64,000 nt of DNA from Citromicrobium bathyomarinum. GTDB lineage: Bacteria > Pseudomonadota > Alphaproteobacteria > Sphingomonadales > Sphingomonadaceae. Below the pieces are notes generated by a model, which saw only the letters and a program-made list of their open reading frames with translations, was not told the origin of the DNA and searched no databases. The DNA lies in NCBI GenBank assembly GCA_001306305.2, contig CP155577.1:3083501-3147500 (forward strand), read 5' to 3'. Position 1 is the stretch's first letter; each line of letters opens with the position of its first letter. A program made the position numbers and the translations under genes. Of this stretch, positions 49,996 through 59,313 are shown piece by piece.

Positions 49996-50934
49996 TCAGT
50001 AACCCAGCGCAGGGTCGAAACGCGGCTCGACCGGTTCGCCCGCGTGCCAGCGGGCAAGATTCTCGATGAAGCGGTCGGCGCTGCGCTGAAACATCTTGCT
50101 CTGCGCGCGGCCCGACAGGTGCATGGTGACCTGCGCGTTGTGCAGGCTCCACAGCGGATGGTCTTCAGGCAGTGGCTCGGGATCGGTGACATCGAGCAGC
50201 GCGGCCTCGATCCGCTTGCCCTCCAGCGCATCGACCAGCGCATCCTGGTCGACCACATCGCCGCGCGCGATATTCACCAGCACGGCGTTGGCCTTCATCG
50301 CCGCGAGTTCGTCCGCACCGATCATGTGGTGCGTTTCGGGGGTCGAGGGCACCGCCAGCACGACCCAGTCGAACTCGCCCAGCTTGCCGCGCCATTCGTC
50401 CGGCTTCAGCGCGCCATCCGCGCCCGAGCGGCGCACTGGCACCACCTCCATGTCGAAGGCTTCGAGCCGGGTCTTCACCAGCTGCCCGATCGCGCCGAGG
50501 CCCAGCAGCAGCACCCGCTCGCCCGCCAGCTCGCGCTTGCCGGGGCTGTCCTGCAACCACTCGTGCCGATCCTGCGCGCGGACCACCTCGCGGTAGCCCT
50601 TGGCATGGGTCAGCATCAGCATGACGACATATTCGGCGATGGTGATCGCGTTGATGCCAGCGCCGTTGGTGACGATCGTGCCGCGCTGCTCCAGCAGGTC
50701 GAGCGGCAGGAAATCGAGCCCGGCGTAGATCGAGTTGAGCCATTTGAGGTTGGTCGCGGCGGTCACCACCTCGCACATCGGGCCGGGCTGGTTGAAATCG
50801 AACCAGCCGATCTCCGCACGCGGCGCGAGTTCGATCGCCTCCTCCTTGCTCATGAACCACAGCGGCTCGACCCAGTCGGGCAGGCGCGGCTCCACCAGCG
50901 GGCGGATCAGTGCGGACAGGACTGCGGTGGTCAA
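49996..50934 (-). CDS. D-2-hydroxyacid dehydrogenase
   Basis: A 312-residue NAD-dependent enzyme. The Rossmann motif is LLLGLGAIGQL; catalytic Arg is in NIARGDVVD, Glu in DVTDPEPLP, and His in TMHLSGR. It interconverts 2-hydroxy and 2-oxo acids. The start is TTG 50934 with GAGAGG upstream. The ThDP enzyme begins 66 bases downstream on the same strand. Confidence 0.92.
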   Translation of the reverse strand: MTTAVLSALIRPLVEPRLPDWVEPLWFMSKEEAIELAPRAEIGWFDFNQPGPMCEVVTAATNLKWLNSIYAGLDFLPLDLLEQRGTIVTNGAGINAITIAEYVVMLMLTHAKGYREVVRAQDRHEWLQDSPGKRELAGERVLLLGLGAIGQLVKTRLEAFDMEVVPVRRSGADGALKPDEWRGKLGEFDWVVLAVPSTPETHHMIGADELAAMKANAVLVNIARGDVVDQDALVDALEGKRIEAALLDVTDPEPLPEDHPLWSLHNAQVTMHLSGRAQSKMFQRSADRFIENLARWHAGEPVEPRFDPALGY

Positions 50935-50954
50935 AGGCTCAACCTCTCTTGTCT

Positions 50955-51045
50955 CGTCGGCCCGGACTTGATCCGGGCCAAGGCTTCTCTTTCACGCGCA
51001 CGGACCAGAAGTGAAGCACCACCCCGGATCAAGTCCGGGGTGACG
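50955..51045. repeat. REP-like inverted repeat pair, copy 2
   Basis: GCCCGGACTTGATCCGGGC near 50959-50978 and CCCCGGATCAAGTCCGGGG at 51022-51040 face each other, each an internal palindrome, as in 23073-23158. The element sits between the 2-hydroxyacid dehydrogenase and cysS. Confidence 0.8.
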
Positions 51046-51053
51046 GTTTGGCC

Positions 51054-52505
51054 TCACGCCAGCTTCCATTCCCAGCCGAGCGGGTCGCCATCCATCACCT
51101 CGACGCCCTTCGCGGCGAGTTCGTCACGGATCGCGTCGGAGGTGGCAAAGTCCTTCTCCGCCCGCGCAGCCTTACGGCGCTCCAGCGCGTCCTCGATCTC
51201 GGCTTCGGTGATGATCGCGTCTTTCGGGCGGAGCCGCAGATCGGTCCGCGCGAGGTCGAGCAGGCCGAGGCCGAGGACGGCGTCCATCCGTTCGACCACG
51301 GCGCGCTTGATCCCGGCATCGACCTTCTTGGTCGCCAGCGCATCTTCGAGCGCGGTCAGCGCGATTGCGGTGTTGAGATCGTCGGCCATCGCGTCCTGGA
51401 ACTTGGCAAGCGCAGGGGCAAACTTCGGATGATCGGTCGCAGCGCTTTCCACCTCGCGCAACGGCTGCACCGCCATCACCATCCGCTTGAGCCGCGTCAA
51501 CGCCGCGCCGAGGCCCTCCCACGAGAACTCCAGCTCGCTGCGGTAGTGCGCCTGGAGGCACATCATCCGGTAGGCGAGCGGGTGGTATCCCTTGTCGATC
51601 AGAAGCTGCAGGCGGAGGAACTCGCCCGAGGACTTGCTCATCTTGCCCGACCGCTCGACCAGGAAGTTGTTGTGCATCCAGATCTTCGCGCCCGAATGCG
51701 CCGCGTCGTCGAGCCCGCCGCAGCCGCAGTAGGCCTGGTTCTGCGCGATCTCGTTGGGGTGGTGGATCTCGCGGTGGTCGATCCCGCCGGTGTGGATGTC
51801 GAACGGGAAGCCGAGCAGCTTGCCGCCCATCACGCTGCATTCGAGGTGCCAGCCGGGAGCTCCGCGACCCCACGGCGAATCCCACTCCATCTGCCGCGTC
51901 TCGCCCTCGGGCGTGGTCCGCCAGATCGCGAAATCGGCGGCGTTGCGCTTGCCCTCGACCGTGTCAATCCGGCCCTCGCCCTCTTCGGTGACCGCGCGCG
52001 CCAGCCGCCCGTAATCCTCCACCGTCGAGACATCGAAATAGAGCCCGCTCTCCAGCTGGTAGCAGTGCTTCGCCTCGATCTGCTTCGCGAAGTCGATCAT
52101 CTGCTCGATGTAATCGGTCGCCACAGACCATTCGGCGGGCTCACGGATGTTGAGCGCCGCCACATCCGCCTTGAACGCCTGCGTATAGTGCTCGGCAATA
52201 TCCCAGATCGACTGCTTCTGCTTCGCAGCCATCTTCTCCAGCTTGTCTTCGCCCGCATCCGCGTCGTCGGTCAGGTGGCCAACATCGGTGATGTTGATGA
52301 TGTGGGTGAGCTTGTAACCGCGCCAACTGAGCGTGCGCCCCAGCACATCGGCGAACACATAGGCGCGCATATTGCCGATATGCGGGTAGTTATAGACGGT
52401 CGGCCCGCAGGTGTAGACGCGCGCCTCCCCCTCGTGGACCGGAACGAAGGGTTCCAGCTGACGGTTGAGAGAATTGAATAGCTTGAGTTGCGGCGCGTCG
52501 GTCAT
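51054..52505 (-). CDS. cysS: Cysteine-tRNA ligase
   Basis: A 483-residue class I synthetase. The HIGH-like motif is PHIGN (PTVYNYPHIGN), the zinc site includes CGPTVYN and CSVMGG with HHPNE, and KMSKS is in SGKMSKSSG. ATG 52505 starts the family sequence MTDAPQLKLFNSL; longer frames run into the neighbouring gene's region. Confidence 0.97.
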   Translation of the reverse strand: MTDAPQLKLFNSLNRQLEPFVPVHEGEARVYTCGPTVYNYPHIGNMRAYVFADVLGRTLSWRGYKLTHIINITDVGHLTDDADAGEDKLEKMAAKQKQSIWDIAEHYTQAFKADVAALNIREPAEWSVATDYIEQMIDFAKQIEAKHCYQLESGLYFDVSTVEDYGRLARAVTEEGEGRIDTVEGKRNAADFAIWRTTPEGETRQMEWDSPWGRGAPGWHLECSVMGGKLLGFPFDIHTGGIDHREIHHPNEIAQNQAYCGCGGLDDAAHSGAKIWMHNNFLVERSGKMSKSSGEFLRLQLLIDKGYHPLAYRMMCLQAHYRSELEFSWEGLGAALTRLKRMVMAVQPLREVESAATDHPKFAPALAKFQDAMADDLNTAIALTALEDALATKKVDAGIKRAVVERMDAVLGLGLLDLARTDLRLRPKDAIITEAEIEDALERRKAARAEKDFATSDAIRDELAAKGVEVMDGDPLGWEWKLA

Positions 52506-52557
52506 AGCCCGCGCAAATGCGCCAAGCGGCACGGCTGCGCAACACCGGAGCGATACT

Positions 52558-53193
52558 ATCAGCAAGGATTCAGGCACGGACACGCTTTCACACACGCTGG
52601 GCGGCGTGGCCATCGTGGGCTGCGCGATCTCGGTCGTGTGCGACCTGCTGGGGGCAGCTCTGTCAGACCGGATCGGGCTGGCCAGCGACACGATCAGCAA
52701 CCTTGCAGCAGGCAAGTGGGACATTCTTTCCGACCTCGGCATCTATGCCTTCGTCGTCGGCGTGCTCGCCGTGACCATCGGCCTAGTCCGCTGGCGCGTA
52801 TCGCGCTGGGACTGGCGTCTGGGCACCGTGCTGCTGGTGGTGCTAGCGCTCGATTACACGCTGATCGCGGCGTACGAGGCCTATTCGACCGGCGAGGGCA
52901 TGCAGATCCACTACAAGCTGGTCTACCTGATGGGCGTCGCCTTCCCGCTCACCGTGCTGCTGACCGCGGGCCAGTTCTACGAGATCGACCGGCGGCTGGG
53001 CATTGCGCTGTATGTCGGCGGAGTCGTGTGGGCGCTGGCCGCGCCGTTCCTGTTCGTCGTGCCAACCGGGTGGGACGGTCTCTATGAGCGCGCGCTCGCC
53101 TTCGGCAAGCTGGGCTGGTTCGTCACCATGGGCATAATGATCTGGCGCGACCCGGACATCGTCCGGCGTGTGCCCGAGGACGAGCGGAGCTAG
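52558..53193 (+). CDS. DUF998 membrane protein
   Basis: A protein of about 195-211 residues with six TM helices and the DUF998 pattern TISNLAAG, DLGIYAF and YKLVYLMG. No ATG stands near the expected start. ATC 52558 preceded by GGAG at good spacing, or GTG 52606, are the best candidates; TTG starts further left would overlap the cysS start on the other strand. Function unknown. Confidence 0.78.
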   Translation: MSKDSGTDTLSHTLGGVAIVGCAISVVCDLLGAALSDRIGLASDTISNLAAGKWDILSDLGIYAFVVGVLAVTIGLVRWRVSRWDWRLGTVLLVVLALDYTLIAAYEAYSTGEGMQIHYKLVYLMGVAFPLTVLLTAGQFYEIDRRLGIALYVGGVVWALAAPFLFVVPTGWDGLYERALAFGKLGWFVTMGIMIWRDPDIVRRVPEDERS

Positions 53194-53606
53194 AGCCGGT
53201 CGCAGTAGTCCGGATTGTCAGAAGTGTCGCCGAAGTTGCAGCCGCGCTTCAGCTCGGCGCGGATCGTGTCGCAGGAGTTCTGGATATTGCACGCCGGCCG
53301 CGTGGCGGGCGACATGTTGTAGCACTGCTCCGACAGGGTTTCGGCCTTCTCGCGCCCCAGTTCGGCAAGGCAGGAGCCTTCGACCGGCTCGGCAGCGCTG
53401 TTGTCGAGCGCGGGGCGGCTGTTCGCATATTCGTCGCTTGGCGGAGTGGGTTCGGCCTCGCTCGGGCCGACCGGGTCGATCACCGGCGCAGGGTCGGAGG
53501 CCTGCGTAGCGCTCGGCTCCGCATCGGGCTTGGCCGTGTCGGGTGCGTCGCATGCCGCAAGCGCGCAGACCGCCGCCATGGTCAGAATCCAGCCGATGAT
53601 ACGCAT
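53190..53606 (-). CDS. Cysteine-rich lipoprotein
   Basis: A 138-residue lipoprotein (lipobox LAAC near residue 19), a Pro/Glu/Asp-rich spacer to about 80, then a C-terminal domain with five cysteines (GSCLAEL, SEQCYN, PACNIQNSCD, GCNF, YCDRL). Disulfide-bonded. Unknown role. It overlaps the DUF998 stop by four bases in convergent orientation. Confidence 0.75.
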   Translation of the reverse strand: MRIIGWILTMAAVCALAACDAPDTAKPDAEPSATQASDPAPVIDPVGPSEAEPTPPSDEYANSRPALDNSAAEPVEGSCLAELGREKAETLSEQCYNMSPATRPACNIQNSCDTIRAELKRGCNFGDTSDNPDYCDRL

Positions 53607-53665
53607 GTCCGCTCCTTCAAATCCGTGCCATGTTCAATCGCCCGGCCGACTGGCGGTTCCGCGTC

Positions 53666-54151
53666 TCAGCCGCCCATCGCGGCGATCGTCGCGAAGATCA
53701 CGATGCCGATACCTGCGATTCCCATCACGATGGTCAGGCCGCGCGGGATCGCCGCGCCCTGCCTGCCGCCCGCATCGCGGGTGCCAGCGGTCAGCACCGC
53801 CGTGGCGAGCAGGATGGCCAGCGCAGTGCCCAGCCATTCGAGCGTTTCTAGCAGCGAGGACATCGGCACCGGCGTCACCGGGAAGATCTTGAACAGGTCG
53901 AGCAGATAGGTCGCTGCAAAGCCGATCGCGGCCGCCATGCTCCACCCCCGCCGCACGCCGCCGCGCCATGTCAGCCATGCCAGCACCAGCGAGCCGAGGC
54001 CGAGTACGGTGAGGAAGATGTTGAATGCGGCCAGCACGCTCGCCGGATAGGCGCTGAAATCGCGCGTCTCGACGAAGCCGCCGGGGATCATCAGCGCGAG
54101 GTTGATCGCCGACAGTGCGAGCAGCAGGGCAACGAGATGGCGCGGGTTCAT
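53666..54151 (-). CDS. Four-helix membrane protein
   Basis: A 161-residue protein with four hydrophobic segments (about 5-22, 42-62, 75-95, 103-122, and a last one 138-158). No named family. ATG 54151 follows GAGCATG context. It lies between the lipoprotein and nitroreductase on the same strand. Confidence 0.7.
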   Translation of the reverse strand: MNPRHLVALLLALSAINLALMIPGGFVETRDFSAYPASVLAAFNIFLTVLGLGSLVLAWLTWRGGVRRGWSMAAAIGFAATYLLDLFKIFPVTPVPMSSLLETLEWLGTALAILLATAVLTAGTRDAGGRQGAAIPRGLTIVMGIAGIGIVIFATIAAMGG

Positions 54152-54163
54152 GCTCGGGTATCC

Positions 54164-54841
54164 TTATTCGAAGCCTTCAAACCGGACATGCTCGTCCAGC
54201 GGCACGCGATTGCGCTCGAAGCTGTTCACCGGCGCATCCGGGTCGCGATAGCCGATGCCCATACCGCAGAAGAAGCGGTGCGTTTGCGTGCTCACGCCAA
54301 TATGCTCCATGATCGGATCGGCGTAGTAGGCCATGAATTCCTGCGGGCAAGAATCGAGCCCCTGCTCGCGCAGCAGCAGCATGATGGTCTGCAGCCACAT
54401 GCCCGTGTCGGACCATTGCGGCTCCTTCATCAGGCGCGGGAAATAGCACAGCAGGAGGACAGGCGCGCCGAAGCTGACCACGTTGCGGCCCATCGCCGCG
54501 GCGCGGCCTGCCTTGTCCTCGCGCGCAATGCCCAGCGATTCGAACATGCTGGCCGAAAGTTCATAGAGGCGGTTCTTGTAGCGATCCTCCTGCTTGGGCG
54601 CGTCCCAGTCGTAGTCGGGCTGCTTCATTTCGGAGCTGCGCAGTGTTTCGCGCAGCTGCGCGAGCGGCTCGCCGGTCAGGATCGTCGCCTCCCACGGTTG
54701 GTAGTTGCAGCCCGAAGGTGCCCAGCGCGCGGTGTCCATAACCTGCCTGATCGTATCGAGAGGAACCGGCGCATCGAGGAAATCGCGCACCGAACGGCGC
54801 GAGGTGACGGCTTGGGTGACGGACATCTGGGTTTCGCTCAT
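54164..54841 (-). CDS. Nitroreductase-family FMN oxidoreductase
   Basis: A 225-residue nitroreductase. SRRSVRDFLDAPVP at the N terminus and ARWAPSGCNYQPWE form the FMN site; GMGIGYRDPDAPVNS is near the C terminus. It may reduce nitro- or quinone compounds; the true substrate is unknown. ATG 54841 or ATG 54826. Confidence 0.92.
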   Translation of the reverse strand: MSETQMSVTQAVTSRRSVRDFLDAPVPLDTIRQVMDTARWAPSGCNYQPWEATILTGEPLAQLRETLRSSEMKQPDYDWDAPKQEDRYKNRLYELSASMFESLGIAREDKAGRAAAMGRNVVSFGAPVLLLCYFPRLMKEPQWSDTGMWLQTIMLLLREQGLDSCPQEFMAYYADPIMEHIGVSTQTHRFFCGMGIGYRDPDAPVNSFERNRVPLDEHVRFEGFE

Positions 54842-54960
54842 GCGCGGCTGGCTAGCGGCTGACCGCCGTCGCGCCAACCCGACGAGACGCATTTCGTGCT
54901 GTCCTACTCGCAAAACGCTCTCTAGCTGGATTCGCCCTGCGACCCTTTCGGGAGGACCAC

Positions 54961-55632
54961 ATGGGCGACCCCGCCACCTATCATTTCGATCTCGACCCCG
55001 CGCTGCGACCGGCGCACGCTCCGCTGGAGGAACGCTGGTGGCCGGGCATCCGCGACGCGGCGCTCAAGGCATCGAGCGCGCGGATTTACGATCCGATAAA
55101 AGGCGTGCGCGCGGTGGTAATCCACGCGACGGCGGGCGGCAGCTCGGCGGGTGCGGCGAGCGTGATTCTCGACCGCAAAGCGAGCTTCCACTGGCTGGTG
55201 CCCGACGAGGACGAACCGCAGCATGAGCAATTCGTGTGGGCCACCTGTCACGAAGCACGCGCGGCATGGCACGTGCGCAATGCCTGCTCTCACCCGGCGA
55301 TCTGGGACGGGCGCGGACGGATCAACCACTGGTCGCTCGGAATCGAAGTGGTGAACCGGCAGGTGCGAACGGACGCATTCTCCGACTGGCAGGTCGAGGC
55401 GACCGCGCAGATCGTCCGCTATGCCTGGGCCAAATACCCCAACCTGCGCCATGTGGTGAGCCATGCGATGCTCGATCCTGCGCGGAGGAGCGATCCGGGG
55501 AGCCTGTTTCCGTGGGACCGTTTTCGGGGGGCGGTTCTGGATGCGCGGGGAGATGTGGTGCCGAAGCTGGTTGCAGGGGCGGCGAAGATGGAAGCGGTCA
55601 TGCCGTCGGCCCCGTTCTGCATGACGGTGTGA
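54961..55632 (+). CDS. N-acetylmuramoyl-L-alanine amidase (Amidase_2)
   Basis: A 223-residue amidase without signal peptide. Zinc ligands are His in VVIHATAG and in VVSHAMLDP, with catalytic Glu in GIEVVN. It cleaves amide bonds of muropeptides, probably in recycling. ATG 54961 follows GGGAGG. Confidence 0.88.
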   Translation: MGDPATYHFDLDPALRPAHAPLEERWWPGIRDAALKASSARIYDPIKGVRAVVIHATAGGSSAGAASVILDRKASFHWLVPDEDEPQHEQFVWATCHEARAAWHVRNACSHPAIWDGRGRINHWSLGIEVVNRQVRTDAFSDWQVEATAQIVRYAWAKYPNLRHVVSHAMLDPARRSDPGSLFPWDRFRGAVLDARGDVVPKLVAGAAKMEAVMPSAPFCMTV

Positions 55633-55650
55633 AGCAGCGGCCGCGTTCGG

Positions 55651-55947
55651 CTACTGGTCGCGCAGGATGGCAGGAATGTCGCGCGCCGAATGCAGGACGC
55701 GGGCGATTTCAACCCGCTGCTCATGTTCGCGGAAGACGATCAGATAGCGGCGGTGGACAGCGGCACGCACCGGCACTGGCCAGTCGGTTCTGACGGGATA
55801 GGCCTGGGGATGCTCGGCGACAGCCGTGATGCGAGCGAGCAGTTCGTCGAGAAATGTCTCTGCCCGCTCAGGATTGTCGCGCGCAATATAATCGACGATC
55901 TCGCGAAGGTCTGCGCGAGCAGCCTCGGAGATGACGAGGTCGCTCAT
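55651..55947 (-). CDS. parE: ParE-family toxin
   Basis: A 98-residue RelE/ParE fold: SEAARADLREIVDYIARDNPE and YLIVFREHEQRVEIARVLHSARD, the ParE gyrase-toxin pattern. It overlaps the antitoxin gene by four bases (ATGA) and is the second gene of the pair. Confidence 0.9.
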   Translation of the reverse strand: MSDLVISEAARADLREIVDYIARDNPERAETFLDELLARITAVAEHPQAYPVRTDWPVPVRAAVHRRYLIVFREHEQRVEIARVLHSARDIPAILRDQ

Positions 55948-56228
55948 TCATCCTTGCCGGAATAGTCGCCCACCTGTTCTCGCACCCGATCGCGCAATTC
56001 GGCGAAGACCTGATCGGCGGGGTAAAACGGCCCCGCCAGCCCCTTTTCGATCTCGGATCGCAACCACTGGCGCCGAGCCTCGCCTTTATCGCGTTCATGG
56101 CCCCAGTCGCGCAACGCCTCGCGGACCACCTCGCTGGTGGTAGCGTATTCGCCGCGCTCGACCGCAGCCCGGAGCCGTGCAGCCATTTCGGTGGGCATGG
56201 TGACGGTGATGCGTTCGAGCTTGCTCAT
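55944..56228 (-). CDS. parD: ParD-family antitoxin
   Basis: A 94-residue ribbon-helix-helix antitoxin: RITVTMPTEMAARLRAAVERG and SEVVREALRDWG, followed by a charged tail that wraps the toxin. It represses the pair from the palindrome at 56241-56257. ATG 56228. Confidence 0.9.
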   Translation of the reverse strand: MSKLERITVTMPTEMAARLRAAVERGEYATTSEVVREALRDWGHERDKGEARRQWLRSEIEKGLAGPFYPADQVFAELRDRVREQVGDYSGKDE

Positions 56229-56240
56229 GCGTATGCATAT

Positions 56241-56257
56241 ATCACACGATGTGTGAT
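56241..56257. promoter_or_regulatory. ParD operator, perfect palindrome
   Basis: ATCACAC-GAT-GTGTGAT, 7-bp perfect arms, 13 bases before the parD start, overlapping the likely -10 region. Confidence 0.75.
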
Positions 56258-56295
56258 CAAGCGAGTACCGAACCGGCAGCCAGGCGTACCAGTCG

Positions 56296-56772
56296 CTATT
56301 CATCATCCTCGTAATATCGACGATACCGCTCTTCACCCTCTCGCCGTTCGTCGGCGTAAGTCCGATCCGGGCCAAGTCGCAGGTAAGGCGTGGCCAGCAG
56401 GGCGTTCGACGGACAGCGCTCAAGTTCATCAGCGTCGTGGCGCAGGATATTGTAGGTACCCGCCGAATTGCGGCGCAGGTAGAACGTCATGGTCTTGCGG
56501 ACGTAGCCTGTGTGGAGCACCGCCAAGGCCTCTAGCCGACCTTTCTCGACGTCACCCTCCACCACGCGGCGCACATCGAGATCGACGAACCACGGCCAGC
56601 TGATGATTATGACGTTCATATCTTCGGATCGCGGAAAGACTGTCGGCACTTGCGCGACAGGCTTAGCGCGCACCTTGGCATCATAGCATTCGATGCCGGA
56701 GGCAGATGCAATGGCCGGAAGGCAGGCTGTGTAACCCAAGGCCAATAAGGCCAAGGGAGCAAGCTGCCTCAC
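56296..56772 (-). CDS. Exported protein coupled to cobT
   Basis: A 158-residue protein starting at GTG 56772 that overlaps the cobT stop (GTGA). Signal peptide about 1-24 (...ASASG). The mature part has strand-rich segments with [16 protein letters not shown] and a charged tail. Two cysteines. No family recognised. Confidence 0.7.
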   Translation of the reverse strand: MRQLAPLALLALGYTACLPAIASASGIECYDAKVRAKPVAQVPTVFPRSEDMNVIIISWPWFVDLDVRRVVEGDVEKGRLEALAVLHTGYVRKTMTFYLRRNSAGTYNILRHDADELERCPSNALLATPYLRLGPDRTYADERREGEERYRRYYEDDE

Positions 56773-58592
56773 CCCTCAACCTCGAACAGGTCCGCCATCT
56801 GCCCGATCATCGTGCCGCCAAGCTGCTCGACATCCATGATCGTCACCGCGCGCTTGTAATACCGCGTGACATCGTGGCCGATGCCGATCGCGACCAGCTG
56901 GACGGGCGAGGCTTTCTCGATCCACTCGATGACCTTGCGCAGGTGCGCTTCGAGGTAGCCTGCACGGTTTACCGATAGCGTGGAATCATCGACCGGCGCG
57001 CCGTCGGAGATCACCATCAGGATGCGGCGATCCTCGGGCCGGGCGAGTAGGCGCTGGTGCGCCCACATCAGCGCCTCGCCGTCGATATTCTCCTTCAGCA
57101 GCCCTTCGCGCATCATCAGGCCGAGGTTGCGGCGCGCGCGGCGCCAGGGCTCGTCGGCCTGCTTGTAGACGATGTGACGCAGGTCGTTGAGGCGGCCGGG
57201 TTGCTGCGGCTTGCCGTCGGCGAGCCATTTCTCGCGCGTGTGCCCGCCCTTCCACGCGCGGGTGGTGAAGCCGAGGATCTCGGTCTTCACCCCGCACCGC
57301 TCGAGCGTGCGCGCGATGATGTCCGCGCTGATCGCGGCGATGGAGATCGGGCGGCCGCGCATCGAGCCCGAATTGTCGATCAGCAGGGTGACGACCGTGT
57401 CCTTGAACTCGGTCTCCCGCTCGACCTTGTAAGAAAGCGAATGGCCGGGGCTGATGACCACGCGGGCCAGCCGCGCGGCATCCAGCATGCCCTCTTCCTG
57501 GTCGAAATCCCAGCTGCGGCTCTGCTGCGCCATGAGCCGGCGCTGGAGCCGGTTGGCGAGCCGGGTGACGACATGCTGCAAGCCGGTCAGCTGGCTGTCG
57601 AGATAGGCACGCAGCCGGTCGAGCTCGTCGGCATCGCACAGCTCGGTCGCGGCGATTTCCTCGTCGAACTTGCGCGTATAGACCTGATACTCGAAATCGT
57701 CGGGGATGTCGGTCCAGTGGCGGTTCGGGCGCACGGGCATCATGCCCTCTTCGCCGTCGTCGCCTGCGTCGTCGCTGTCGCCTTCCTCTTCGGACAGCTC
57801 GCCCTCGCCATCCTCGTCGGCGTCGCCTTCGGCCATTTCGGAGGCGGCTTCGGGGCTCTGCTGCGGCGACTGGTCACCCGCGTCTTCCTCGTCGGTATCG
57901 TCCTCGGGCGATTCGCCCTCATCCTCGTCGCCGTCCTCGTCCGCATCGTCGGGCGCGCTGTCCGCGCCTTCGATCAGGTCGAGCTGGCGGAGCATCTCGA
58001 TCGAGAGGTCCTGAAAAGCCTTCTGGTCGTCAAGCTTGTCCGCCAGTGCGGAGAAATCGCCGCCGGTGCGCTCCTCCACGAACTTGCGGACCAGGTCGAC
58101 GCCCTTCTGCGCGCGGCTCGGGATCGGCCTGCCGGTCAGCGCCTCGCGCATCATCAGCGATACGGCGGTGGAGAGCGGCACGTCACGCGCTTCGGTAGCC
58201 CGGGCGATGGGGTCGCTTGCGGCGCGCAGCTCGGTCGCGGCGGCGAGGTTATCACCCACGCCCGCGAAGCCTTGCGCACCCAGCGCTTCGTACCGGACCT
58301 GCTCGACAGCGTCGTACACCGCCCGCGCGACCGGATCGCCCGGCGCGCCCGAATCGTGCAGCGCGTTATCGTGCAGGCGGATCTTGAGCGCGAAGCTATC
58401 GGCAAAGCCGCGCGCCTCGGCGGCCTGTTCGGGCGGCAGCTGGCGTCCGGGCAGCGGCACGCGGAAGTTCTTGCCCGCTGCGCCGGGACGGTCCGCGCTC
58501 CACGCGACTTCCACCTCGGGCTCGCGCGCGATGGCCCGCGCGCCGCCGGTGAGCGCGCGTTTGAACCGGTCGAGAGGAGTTTCTTCGCTCAA
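56769..58592 (-). CDS. cobT: CobT-family VWA-domain protein
   Basis: A 607-residue CobT. The N-terminal third (1-210) is helical, a long Asp/Glu-rich segment (about 213-290) follows, and a VWA domain (about 395-605) holds the [13 protein letters not shown] and [11 protein letters not shown]. With CobS and CobN it forms aerobic cobaltochelatase of B12 synthesis. No cobS or cobN is in the window; in sphingomonads lacking B12 synthesis CobS/CobT may have another AAA+/VWA function. This is inference. Confidence 0.93.
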   Translation of the reverse strand: MSEETPLDRFKRALTGGARAIAREPEVEVAWSADRPGAAGKNFRVPLPGRQLPPEQAAEARGFADSFALKIRLHDNALHDSGAPGDPVARAVYDAVEQVRYEALGAQGFAGVGDNLAAATELRAASDPIARATEARDVPLSTAVSLMMREALTGRPIPSRAQKGVDLVRKFVEERTGGDFSALADKLDDQKAFQDLSIEMLRQLDLIEGADSAPDDADEDGDEDEGESPEDDTDEEDAGDQSPQQSPEAASEMAEGDADEDGEGELSEEEGDSDDAGDDGEEGMMPVRPNRHWTDIPDDFEYQVYTRKFDEEIAATELCDADELDRLRAYLDSQLTGLQHVVTRLANRLQRRLMAQQSRSWDFDQEEGMLDAARLARVVISPGHSLSYKVERETEFKDTVVTLLIDNSGSMRGRPISIAAISADIIARTLERCGVKTEILGFTTRAWKGGHTREKWLADGKPQQPGRLNDLRHIVYKQADEPWRRARRNLGLMMREGLLKENIDGEALMWAHQRLLARPEDRRILMVISDGAPVDDSTLSVNRAGYLEAHLRKVIEWIEKASPVQLVAIGIGHDVTRYYKRAVTIMDVEQLGGTMIGQMADLFEVEG

Positions 58593-58602
58593 GCCCGAAA
58601 CC

Positions 58603-59256
58603 TCAGAGAATGCTCTGACCGGTCGACTGCCAGTCTTTCAGGAAGCCCTCAATCCCCTTGTCGGTCAGCACGTGGTTGACGAGGCCACGGATCACCTTGG
58701 GCGGCGCGGTCATCACGTCCGCACCGATCTTGGCCGCCTGCAGCACATGCGTCGCATGGCGCACGCTGGCGACGAGAATTTCGGTCTCGAACGCGTAGTT
58801 GTCGTAGATCAGCCGGATATCCTCGATCAGCTGCATCCCGTCGAAGCCGTTGTCGTCGTGGCGGCCGACGAAGGGCGAAATGAAGGTTGCGCCCGCCTTC
58901 GCGGCCAGCAGCGCCTGGTTGGCGGAGAAGCACAAAGTCACGTTCACCATCGTGCCATCGTCCGTCAGCGCGCGGCAGGTCTTGAGCCCATCGAGCGTCA
59001 GCGGCACCTTGATGCAGACGTTGTCTGCAATCTTGCGCAGCTTGTCGGCCTCTTTCATCATCGTCTCGTGATCGAGCGCGACGACTTCGGCGCTGACCGG
59101 GCCATCGACGATCCCACAGATTTCCTTGGTCACCTCGATAAAATCGCGGCCCGACTTGTGGATCAGCGAGGGGTTCGTGGTCACCCCGTCGATCAGGCCG
59201 GTTTCGGCCAGGTCGCGGATGTCGGCGATGTCGGCGGTGTCTGCGAAGAATTTCAT
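58603..59256 (-). CDS. fsa: Transaldolase-like (fructose-6-phosphate aldolase family)
   Basis: A 217-residue short transaldolase. The catalytic Lys lies in [21 protein letters not shown] and GVTTNPSLI at the N terminus fix the family. Transaldolase/F6P aldolase cannot be separated by sequence reading alone. Start ATG 59256. Confidence 0.92.
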   Translation of the reverse strand: MKFFADTADIADIRDLAETGLIDGVTTNPSLIHKSGRDFIEVTKEICGIVDGPVSAEVVALDHETMMKEADKLRKIADNVCIKVPLTLDGLKTCRALTDDGTMVNVTLCFSANQALLAAKAGATFISPFVGRHDDNGFDGMQLIEDIRLIYDNYAFETEILVASVRHATHVLQAAKIGADVMTAPPKVIRGLVNHVLTDKGIEGFLKDWQSTGQSIL

Positions 59257-59313
59257 TTTGGTCACATACCTGTCATGGAAGCGTCACACCCGAACCCTGT
59301 TCAAGGATTCCCG

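Noticed and set aside
55651-56257. ParDE pair as a novel system
   Set aside because: Both proteins and the palindromic operator fit the ordinary ParDE plan; nothing unusual.
57057-58679. 540-codon plus-strand frame opposite cobT
   Set aside because: Composition is that of a codon-bias shadow; cobT shows a VWA domain and full length.
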